Assembly (NCBI GenBank): GCA_002452315.1
Contig: DKFH01000108.1
Span: forward strand, 1-5,073
DNA: 5,073 nt
Reading direction: 5' to 3'
DNA from: Anaerolineaceae bacterium UBA6801
Lineage (GTDB): Bacteria > Chloroflexota > Anaerolineae > Anaerolineales > Anaerolineaceae
Notes under the pieces: model-generated
Told to the model about the DNA's origin: nothing
What the model saw: only the letters and a program-made list of their open reading frames with translations
The model's database searches: none
Made by a program: the position numbers and the translations under genes
Part shown: positions 1-5,073 of the stretch, piece after piece
Layout of the letters: every line of letters starts with the position of its first letter
How positions within the stretch are numbered: the stretch's first letter is position 1

Positions 1-11
1 TAAGATGGGCA

Positions 12-40
12 TTACAACATTAAATGATTTCGGTTATACT
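12..40 (+). promoter_or_regulatory. Putative sigma70-type promoter for lepA and the downstream genes
   Basis: The -10 box TATACT (35-40) matches the TATAAT consensus at five of six positions. A weak -35 candidate, TTACAA (12-17), matches TTGACA at three of six and lies at the ideal 17-base spacing. The first 48 bases are about one third GC, clearly lower than the genes that follow, as expected of a promoter. The predicted transcription start is near base 47, just before the lepA ATG at 49, so the transcript would have almost no leader. No operator or riboswitch is visible. The weak -35 box is the main doubt, and the region could instead be the tail of an upstream gene. Confidence 0.5.
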
Positions 41-48
41 CAGTGCTT

Positions 49-1845
49 ATGATAGAAAATGTAAGGAATTTCTGTATTATTGCCCATGTTGACCATGGCA
101 AATCGACCCTGGCAGATCGGATGCTGCAAATGACGGGCACGATCGCTGATCGTGACATGACCGAGCAGGTTCTGGATAGCATGGATCTGGAACGGGAAAA
201 GGGGGTGACGATCAAAGCTTCGGCGGTGCGCATGGTCTATCAGGATGAAGGGGGCCTGGAATACGCCTTGAACCTGATTGACACCCCGGGGCATGTTGAT
301 TTTAATTACGAGGTCAGCCGGGCTTTGGAAGCTTGCGAAGGCGCGCTGCTGGTGGTGGATGCGGCCCAGGGCATTGAAGCGCAGACCCTGGCCAACCTTT
401 ACCTTGCATTGGAGTCAAATCTGGTCATCATCCCGGTGATCAATAAGATCGACCTGGTTTCGGCCCAAACAGAAGCGGTGATGGAGGATTTGCATAACCT
501 TTTGGGGACGCCGTATGACGAGATCATCCAGATTTCGGCAAAGCTGGGGTCGAATGTGGACCAGGTGCTCAAGGCGATTGTTGAACGCATTCCCCCGCCG
601 ACGGGTAAAGACGATGATCCGCTGGAAGCGCTGATCTTCGATTCGCACTACGATTCTTATAAAGGCGTGGTCGCTTACGTGCGGGTGTTTAACGGCGCCA
701 TCACCCGGGAGGACCAATTACTGATGATGTCGACCAAGGTTAAGACCTCACCGGTGGAAATTGGGGTTTTTGCCCCAGACCTAAGGCCGATCCCCAGGCT
801 GAAAGCAGGGGATGTTGGCTATATTGCCACGGGTTTGAAGACGGTCTCTGAATGTCGTGTGGGTGATACGGTCACCTATGCCAATGGTGGCGTCACAAAA
901 CCGCTGCCCGGTTACCGCCAGGCCAAGCCGATGGTGTTTGCGGGCGTTTACCCCACGGAAGGCGAGGATTACGCCGATTTGAGGGATGCCCTGGAAAAGC
1001 TGCAGCTCAATGATGCGTCACTGACCTTTGAACCGGAGACCTCTGAGGCGCTCAACTTTGGGTTCAGGTGTGGTTTTTTGGGCTTGTTCCACATGGAGAT
1101 CATCCAGGAACGGCTTGAACGGGAATATGATATGGATGTGGTGTTCACCGCACCCTCGGTTGAATACCGGGTTAAGCTCAATAATGGCGAGACGGTGAGG
1201 GTTTCATCTCCCTCTCAGCTGCCTGATGAAAACCTGATCGACAAAATTCTGGAACCCTGGATGAACCTGACCATCTTCACGCCCACAGAATACTATGGTG
1301 TGGTGATGGACCTGGTCACCCGTAAACGGGGCGTGTTTATCAGCCAGGACTATCCCTCCCCGAGCCGGGTGCAAATTGAATATGAAATCCCCCTTTCAGA
1401 GCTGATCATCGATTTCTTTGACCAGTTAAAATCTGGCACACGAGGCTATGCCTCTATGGACTACCAGTTTAATGAATATCGGCCTGAGAACCTGGTCAAA
1501 GTGGAGATCCTGGTCAATGGTGAATCGGTTGATGCGCTGACCGCTATCGTGCATAAGGATGACGCCTATCACAAGGGCCAGGCTTTGGTCTCGCGCCTGA
1601 AAGAGCTGATCCCCAGGCAGCTGTTTACCATTCCCGTCCAGGCATATTCACAAGGCCGGGTGATCTCACGGGCAAATGTGAAGGCCTTGCGTAAGGACGT
1701 GCTTTCTAAGTGTTATGGCGGTGATATCACGCGTAAAAAGAAATTGCTTGAAAAACAGAAAAAGGGTAAACGCCGGATGAAGATGGTGGGAAACGTCGAA
1801 ATTCCACAAGAAGCGTTTATGGCGATCCTTCGCTTGGATAAATAA
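49..1845 (+). CDS. lepA: Elongation factor 4 (LepA), ribosome-associated translation GTPase
   Basis: LepA/EF4 is a cytoplasmic translational GTPase that binds ribosomes; back-translocation and help in ribosome assembly have both been proposed as its role. The 598-residue length is normal for the family. All G motifs are present: G1 AHVDHGKST (12-20), the G2 region GVTIKAS (52-58), G3 DTPGHVDF (78-85) with the catalytic-type His82, G4 NKID (132-135) and G5 SAK (163-165). EF-G-like domains follow, with the typical GFRCGFLGLFHMEI block (338-351). The LepA-specific C-terminal domain is intact, with LRKDV, KCYGGD (554-559), a Lys/Arg-rich stretch and a GNVEIPQEAF end. The in-frame stop at 25-27 leaves only GTG 43 or ATG 49 as start. 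ATG 49 is preferred because the family begins close to this point and GTG 43 would lie upstream of the predicted transcript start. No Shine-Dalgarno sequence precedes it. It differs from the usual ERGITIKAQ and from IARE-type residues in the C-terminal domain. Confidence 0.97.
   Translation: MIENVRNFCIIAHVDHGKSTLADRMLQMTGTIADRDMTEQVLDSMDLEREKGVTIKASAVRMVYQDEGGLEYALNLIDTPGHVDFNYEVSRALEACEGALLVVDAAQGIEAQTLANLYLALESNLVIIPVINKIDLVSAQTEAVMEDLHNLLGTPYDEIIQISAKLGSNVDQVLKAIVERIPPPTGKDDDPLEALIFDSHYDSYKGVVAYVRVFNGAITREDQLLMMSTKVKTSPVEIGVFAPDLRPIPRLKAGDVGYIATGLKTVSECRVGDTVTYANGGVTKPLPGYRQAKPMVFAGVYPTEGEDYADLRDALEKLQLNDASLTFEPETSEALNFGFRCGFLGLFHMEIIQERLEREYDMDVVFTAPSVEYRVKLNNGETVRVSSPSQLPDENLIDKILEPWMNLTIFTPTEYYGVVMDLVTRKRGVFISQDYPSPSRVQIEYEIPLSELIIDFFDQLKSGTRGYASMDYQFNEYRPENLVKVEILVNGESVDALTAIVHKDDAYHKGQALVSRLKELIPRQLFTIPVQAYSQGRVISRANVKALRKDVLSKCYGGDITRKKKLLEKQKKGKRRMKMVGNVEIPQEAFMAILRLDK
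138..154. repeat. Perfect 7-bp inverted repeat inside lepA
   Basis: CACGATC and GATCGTG are exact reverse complements separated by the three bases GCT, so the mRNA could form a small hairpin about 90 bases after the lepA start codon. It lies wholly in coding sequence (residues 30-36) and has no T-run after it, so it is not a terminator. Chance occurrence is likely; a role in pausing or as a protein binding site is only possible. Confidence 0.45.
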
Positions 1846-2861
1846 TGGCTGAAAAGCGTGTCATTGCCAGGTTGCTGCGTTGGCTGCTACCTTTATCGAT
1901 CAGTGGTTTGGCGATCTGGCTGATTTTACGGGAGATTGATTTTCCTGTCTTTGTGATTCACCTGGCAAAAATTCGGTGGCAGACGCTGGTGCTGGCAACC
2001 GTGATTTACTTTGTGAGCTATGCTTTGCGTGCGTTCTGCTGGTATATTCTGTTGAGAAAAAAAGTCGCATATCGCGAGGCGTTCTTTACCATGGGGGTGG
2101 GCTACTTGTTGAATAATATCTTTCCTTTTCGACTGGGCGAGATTGGCCGTGCGGTTATGCTGGATGATTCGGGCAGGACTTCCCCGCTGGAGGTGTTCTC
2201 CAGCGTGGTGGTGGAACGGATCTTTGATGTTTTTTTAGCCGCCCTGTTCATTTTAAGTGTGCTTCCCCGGATTTTGAGCGGCGGATATGACCAAACCATG
2301 ATCCTGATCGCTTTGTCCCTGGCTGTGGTCGGGTTGATTGTGTTGTTTTTGCTGGCCAAATATCGGGAGAAAGTGGCAGTCTGGCTGACACGTTGGGGTC
2401 AACACTCCACTTTCATCAGGGACTGGTTGCAGCCCAAGGTCGCCCATGCTTTAGAGGGATTCGCTGTTCTGAACGACCCACGGGCGTTTTTACTGGCGTT
2501 TGGCAGCTTGGCCCTCAGTTGGGTGTTGGCCTTTGGCAAGAACTACCTGATCTTCAATAATCTTTCACCTCAACCACCCTTCTGGTGGATGATTTTTGTG
2601 CTCAGCGCAGGTGCTTTTGGAGCAGCACTACCCTCGGCACCGGCCGGGCTGGGCGTGTACGAGGGGGTGGTAGTGGGGGCTTTTGCCTTGCTGGGTGTGG
2701 GCACCGAATTGGCCTTCACCCATGCGATTGTGACCCATGCGATGGTCTTTGTGTATGCGAACTTGATCGGCTTGATCGGCTTACGGCTGCGAGGAGAGGC
2801 GTTGGTGTCTTTCTTGCGGCGTGTCATCCGGCGCTCTCCAAAAATCCAAACAGCGGAGTGA
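1845..2861 (+). CDS. Flippase-like integral membrane protein, LPG_synthase_TM (UPF0104/YbhN-type) family
   Basis: This 338-residue polytopic inner-membrane protein has hydrophobic segments at roughly 10-30, 46-70, 81-95, 117-141, 150-172, 213-238, 246-262, 268-285 and 296-315. Family hallmarks seen are LLNNIFPFRLGEIGRAVML (88-106), VVVERIFDVF (121-130) and ALPSAPAGLGVYEG (261-274). The family corresponds to the membrane half of MprF, which flips lysyl-phosphatidylglycerol. The soluble aminoacyl-transferase domain of MprF is absent, so lipid lysylation by this protein alone is unlikely. Such stand-alone members often sit beside glycosyltransferases and are named flippase-like; the substrate is unknown. 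Its ATG overlaps the lepA stop by one base (TAATG) with only a weak GGA six bases upstream, so translation is probably coupled to lepA. The C-terminal tail is basic (RRVIRRSPK) and probably cytoplasmic. Family is confident; transport of a lipid-linked sugar is inferred from neighbours. Confidence 0.92.
   Translation: MAEKRVIARLLRWLLPLSISGLAIWLILREIDFPVFVIHLAKIRWQTLVLATVIYFVSYALRAFCWYILLRKKVAYREAFFTMGVGYLLNNIFPFRLGEIGRAVMLDDSGRTSPLEVFSSVVVERIFDVFLAALFILSVLPRILSGGYDQTMILIALSLAVVGLIVLFLLAKYREKVAVWLTRWGQHSTFIRDWLQPKVAHALEGFAVLNDPRAFLLAFGSLALSWVLAFGKNYLIFNNLSPQPPFWWMIFVLSAGAFGAALPSAPAGLGVYEGVVVGAFALLGVGTELAFTHAIVTHAMVFVYANLIGLIGLRLRGEALVSFLRRVIRRSPKIQTAE
2855..2858 (+). promoter_or_regulatory. Ribosome binding site of the GT4 gene
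   Basis: GGAG lies eight bases before ATG 2867 and overlaps the end of the preceding membrane-protein gene. It decides the start: the reading frame is open back to about 2585, but that extension lies over conserved membrane-protein sequence, and only ATG 2867 has both this site and the normal GT4 N-terminus. Confidence 0.75.
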
Positions 2862-2866
2862 GCCTG

Positions 2867-4027
2867 ATGAAGGTTTTAATCGCCCTGACATACTATCAGC
2901 CGCATAAATCCGGTTTAACGGTGTATGCTGTACGCCAGGCGCGAGCCTTGGCAGAGCTGGGGCATGAGGTAACGGTCTTGACCTCGCAATATGACCGTTC
3001 GCTGCCCACCTCTGAAATCTCAGATGGTGTCAAAGTGATCCGTGTTCCGGTATCCTTCCGGCTATCGAAGGGGGTGGTCATGCCGCGCATGCCGCTTAAG
3101 GCCTGGCAATTGATCGGGGATGTCGATGTGGTCAATTTGCATGTCCCCCAAATGGATGCAGCATTGCTGGCCTTGTTATCAAAGTTGCGGAAGAAGCCCG
3201 TGATGCTGACTTATCATTGTGATTTGCAGATGCCAATGGGTTGGTTCAACCAGGTGGCCGGATGGGCTGCCAACCTGGCCAACCGCATCGCAGCTGCGCT
3301 GGCGGATGTGATCGTGCACAACACCCGGGATTTTGCCGAGCACTCTCCCTTCTTGCAGCGCTATTTAGATAAACTGACAGTAATCCAGCCGCCGATCATC
3401 GGGACGCCGGTTGAAGATTCCGACCTTGACACTTTTCGCCGTAAGTATGACATCAAACCCGGACGGCGCATTATTGGGATGGTGGCGCGCTTGGCCACAG
3501 AAAAGGGCGTGGAATACCTGGTTCAGGCCATGCCCAAGGTGCTGGAGACCCAGCCGGACGCCCAGGTAATCTTTGTTGGGGAATATCTACATGTGTTTGG
3601 TGAGCAGGCGTATCGGGAAAAATTGCTGCCCTTGATTGATGCATTGGGTGATCACTGGACTTTCCTGGGCGTGGTCAGCGAGGCGGATAAATCAGCGTTT
3701 TACCATGTGTGTGATGTGCTGGTCTTACCGAGTATCAACAGCACAGAATCCTTTGGAATGGTTCAGGTAGAAGCCCTAACATGCGGTACACCGGTGGTGG
3801 CCACGGACTTGCCCGGCGTCAGGCAGCCGGTGTGCACAACAGGCCTGGGGAGGATTGTCCCGGTGATGGACGCACCTGCCCTGGGGGAGGCTATTCTCAA
3901 GCTGTTGGAATCCGGCATCCGGGTTGACCCTGAAAATATCCGGGCAATCACTGCGCATTACGCTCCACAGACTGTTGCCGAGGCTTATGATGCGCTATAT
4001 CGAAAATTGACGGAGGCTCATGGATAG
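2867..4027 (+). CDS. GT4-family (GT-B fold) glycosyltransferase
   Basis: This 386-residue enzyme should be a retaining glycosyltransferase using a nucleotide sugar, acting at the cytoplasmic face of the membrane. The N-terminal acceptor domain opens with MKVLIALTYYQPHKSGLTVY, a beta strand and glycine loop typical of GT4, and contains VMLTYHCDLQMP (112-123). The C-terminal donor domain has VARLATEKGVEYL (206-218), where Arg208 and Lys213 are the expected nucleotide-phosphate contacts. It also has an EX7E motif, Glu294 to Glu302, within ESFGMVQVEALTCGTPVV, followed by ATDLPG. Length is normal and no membrane segment is obvious. Donor sugar and acceptor cannot be read from sequence; relatives include mannosyl- and glucosyltransferases of lipid-linked glycans. 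It starts five bases after the membrane-protein gene and overlaps the next gene by eight bases, which fits a shared glycan pathway. Family assignment is firm, specificity is not. Confidence 0.94.
   Translation: MKVLIALTYYQPHKSGLTVYAVRQARALAELGHEVTVLTSQYDRSLPTSEISDGVKVIRVPVSFRLSKGVVMPRMPLKAWQLIGDVDVVNLHVPQMDAALLALLSKLRKKPVMLTYHCDLQMPMGWFNQVAGWAANLANRIAAALADVIVHNTRDFAEHSPFLQRYLDKLTVIQPPIIGTPVEDSDLDTFRRKYDIKPGRRIIGMVARLATEKGVEYLVQAMPKVLETQPDAQVIFVGEYLHVFGEQAYREKLLPLIDALGDHWTFLGVVSEADKSAFYHVCDVLVLPSINSTESFGMVQVEALTCGTPVVATDLPGVRQPVCTTGLGRIVPVMDAPALGEAILKLLESGIRVDPENIRAITAHYAPQTVAEAYDALYRKLTEAHG
4012..4016 (+). promoter_or_regulatory. Closely spaced ribosome binding site of the methyltransferase gene
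   Basis: GGAGG lies inside the end of the glycosyltransferase gene, only three bases before ATG 4020, which is shorter than usual. An in-frame TGA at 4008-4010 excludes any upstream start, and no ATG, GTG or TTG codon follows in the next several codons, so 4020 is still the best start. Termination-reinitiation from the overlapping TAG at 4025-4027 may help initiation. Confidence 0.6.
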
Positions 4028-4817
4028 CCAGCAGCTGGACCAAATCCTCTGGCGGCATATCAGCAGCCTGCCGTATTTTCGGGGGTTTTTACGCGCGGTT
4101 GAAGACCGCTTTTACCAGGAGATCGATTTAGAGAGGCCGATCCTGGATTTGGGTTCAGGCGACGGACATTTTGCGTCGGTTGCCTTTGAGCAGAAATTGG
4201 ATGTGGGGCTGGACCCTTGGTTGGCGCCAACCCTTGAAGCACAAAGCCGACAAACCTACCATCTGCTGGTGTTGGGTGCAGGCGGGCAGATGCCCTTTGG
4301 AGAAGCTTCCTTTGCCACAGTGGTCAGCACCTCTGTGCTGGAACATATCCCGGAGGTGGAATCGGTGCTGCAGGAGGTGGCGCGGGTGCTGATGCCTGGG
4401 GGTCGATTTGTGTTTTGCGTGCCCAATCACCGCTTTCCGGAGATGTTGTGGGGCCGCCAGCTGCTGACGAACATCGGATTACAACAGCTGGGCGCAGCCT
4501 ACAGCCGGCTGTTCAACCGGGTGGCGCGGCATGCGCACACGGATGCGCCGGATGTATGGGAAAAGCGCCTGTCTCAGGCCGGATTGGAGCTGCTGGAGAC
4601 CTGGGATTATTTCCCCCCTGAGGCGCTGCATATTTTGGAGTGGGGACATCCCCTGGGATTGCCGGCTTTGATCAATAAGAAATTGTTTGGGCGCTGGGTG
4701 CTGGTGCCAAAGCGCTGGAATCTGGCGCTGCCCTGGAAGTGGACCCGCAGGTTTATGACCGACCCCCGTTCGACAGAGGGGGTGTGTTCATTCTTCATCG
4801 CCCGGAGGCCCGCATGA
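4020..4817 (+). CDS. Class I SAM-dependent methyltransferase (Methyltransf_11-like)
   Basis: This 265-residue protein has a Rossmann-type methyltransferase core. Motif I is ILDLGSGDGHF (41-51), which binds the methionine part of SAM. Asp65 in VGLDPW is the usual acidic residue at the end of strand 2 that holds the ribose. MPFGEASFATVVSTSVLEHI (91-110) is the classic motif of the UbiE/Methyltransf_11 group, and LMPGGRFVFCVPN (124-136) follows. The N-terminal 40 residues form a helical lead-in. The C-terminal part, about residues 195-245, departs from the core and is rich in aromatic and basic residues (GRWVLVPKRWN, PWKWTRRF), so it may bind substrate or touch the membrane. The substrate is unknown; neighbours suggest a sugar or glycolipid, though small-molecule or quinone-like substrates cannot be excluded. 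It overlaps the upstream gene by eight bases and the downstream gene by four. Confidence 0.92.
   Translation: MDSQQLDQILWRHISSLPYFRGFLRAVEDRFYQEIDLERPILDLGSGDGHFASVAFEQKLDVGLDPWLAPTLEAQSRQTYHLLVLGAGGQMPFGEASFATVVSTSVLEHIPEVESVLQEVARVLMPGGRFVFCVPNHRFPEMLWGRQLLTNIGLQQLGAAYSRLFNRVARHAHTDAPDVWEKRLSQAGLELLETWDYFPPEALHILEWGHPLGLPALINKKLFGRWVLVPKRWNLALPWKWTRRFMTDPRSTEGVCSFFIARRPA
4804..4808 (+). promoter_or_regulatory. Ribosome binding site of the FkbM-like gene
   Basis: A full GGAGG lies five bases before ATG 4814, inside the last codons of the preceding methyltransferase gene. It fixes the start of the partial gene, whose ATG shares ATGA with the upstream stop. Confidence 0.8.
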
Positions 4818-5073
4818 GACGGTGGACCGCGTTGGGTTATTATGCCTATTCCATCTTAGAAATGTTGATCTGGATCAAGAACTGGCCTGCGCTGGTGCGG
4901 CTTTTTTTGCGAAAGCCAGGCACCCATGCACAAAAAATTAAACTTCGATGGCCCCACATCGATTTATTGGTGCGTGGCCCGATGGATGTGTGGTCGGTAA
5001 AGGAAACCTTTATTGACCAGTTTTATACCCGGTATGGCGCACCAGTTGAGGATGGGTGGACGGTGGTGGATAT
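4814..5073 (+). CDS. Probable FkbM-family SAM methyltransferase, 5' part only
   Basis: Only the first 86 residues are present; the gene runs off the window. The N-terminus has an aromatic and hydrophobic stretch (about residues 8-32) followed by a basic region. It then reads VRGPMDVWSVKETFIDQFY (53-71) and ends at DGWTVVD, which is the lead-in to SAM motif I of the FkbM group (expected to continue as an I-G-A/C-x-x-G loop just past the edge). FkbM-type enzymes O-methylate sugars and other hydroxyls, often in surface glycan clusters. The ATG overlaps the previous stop (ATGA), with a good GGAGG five bases upstream, so translation is coupled. There is a run of seven T at 4902-4908, with the frame intact. 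Methyltransferase is likely; the FkbM label rests on the pre-motif sequence and context, since the catalytic core is not visible. Confidence 0.78.
   Translation, partial: MRRWTALGYYAYSILEMLIWIKNWPALVRLFLRKPGTHAQKIKLRWPHIDLLVRGPMDVWSVKETFIDQFYTRYGAPVEDGWTVVD

Larger units (their letters stand above)
49..5073 (+). other. Putative operon: lepA, membrane protein, GT4, two methyltransferases
   Basis: Five genes on one strand are joined by a one-base overlap (1845), a five-base gap (2862-2866), an eight-base overlap (4020-4027) and a four-base overlap (4814-4817). No terminator-like hairpin with a T-run and no room for a promoter is seen between them. Co-transcription from the promoter upstream of lepA is the simple reading, although internal promoters inside the genes cannot be excluded. 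Confidence 0.75.

Noticed and set aside
43..48. GTG at 43 as the lepA start
   Set aside because: It adds only two residues, is the weaker start codon, and would fall upstream of the predicted transcript start; ATG 49 is the better choice.
415..717. 100-codon open frame on the minus strand within lepA
   Set aside because: It lies antisense to conserved LepA coding sequence, shows no recognisable domain and has the composition of a shadow frame.
2057..2236. Seven-A (2057-2063) and seven-T (2230-2236) runs as possible slippage or phase-variation sites
   Set aside because: Runs of seven are common by chance, the frame is intact across both, and nothing else suggests phase variation.
2762..2779. 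Tandem 9-base repeat CTTGATCGG x2
   Set aside because: It simply encodes LIGLIG in a membrane helix; two copies are too few to suggest a functional repeat.
2585..2866. N-terminal extension of the glycosyltransferase frame by 94 codons
   Set aside because: It overlaps conserved membrane-protein sequence in another frame and its translation is cysteine-rich and unlike GT4 proteins. The normal GT4 N-terminus and a GGAG site are at ATG 2867.
4155..4430. 91-codon minus-strand frame inside the methyltransferase gene
   Set aside because: It is antisense to the SAM-binding core; the His- and Gln-rich translation is a codon-bias shadow.
4415..4621. Plus-strand alternative frame inside the methyltransferase gene
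   Set aside because: Low-complexity translation with no ribosome site, fully inside a well-supported gene.
4899..4917. GGCTTT and AAAGCC arms around a T-rich loop, resembling a terminator
   Set aside because: The T-run is in the first arm and loop rather than after the stem, and it lies within the coding region of the FkbM-like gene.

Overview
The window is a dense, one-strand stretch of bacterial chromosome. It holds four complete genes and the start of a fifth, all on the + strand, with junctions between -8 and +5 bases. Gene content and protein style (LepA, a flippase-like membrane protein, a GT4 glycosyltransferase, a SAM methyltransferase, then an FkbM-type methyltransferase, at middling GC) suggest an environmental bacterium. 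Chloroflexota, class Anaerolineae, is my best guess, but it is a low-confidence inference made without any database search. I see no mobile element, CRISPR array, RNA gene or phage gene.

Layout: bases 1-48 are AT-rich (about one third GC) and carry a good -10 box (TATACT, 35-40) with a weak -35 box 17 bases upstream. lepA (49-1845) follows with no Shine-Dalgarno sequence. The -10 box lies only 8 bases before its ATG, so the lepA message may be leaderless. The stop of lepA overlaps the ATG of an eight- or nine-helix membrane protein of the LPG_synthase_TM/flippase-like family (1845-2861). Five bases later a GT4 glycosyltransferase begins (2867-4027). It overlaps a class I SAM methyltransferase (4020-4817) by 8 bases, which in turn overlaps by ATGA the start of a probable FkbM-family methyltransferase (4814 to beyond the window end).

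How the genes fit together: the four genes after lepA look like a small module for making, methylating and possibly moving a surface glycan or glycolipid. The glycosyltransferase would add a sugar, the two methyltransferases would decorate it, and the membrane protein could help translocate or anchor the lipid-linked product. lepA, a ribosome-associated translation GTPase, appears to share their transcript. The genes after lepA are tightly coupled, and GGAGG-type ribosome binding sites sit inside the preceding genes. The families are all known. The least ordinary aspects are the gene combination, the apparent leaderless start of lepA, and a few departures from LepA consensus. I found no convincing evidence of a wholly new system.
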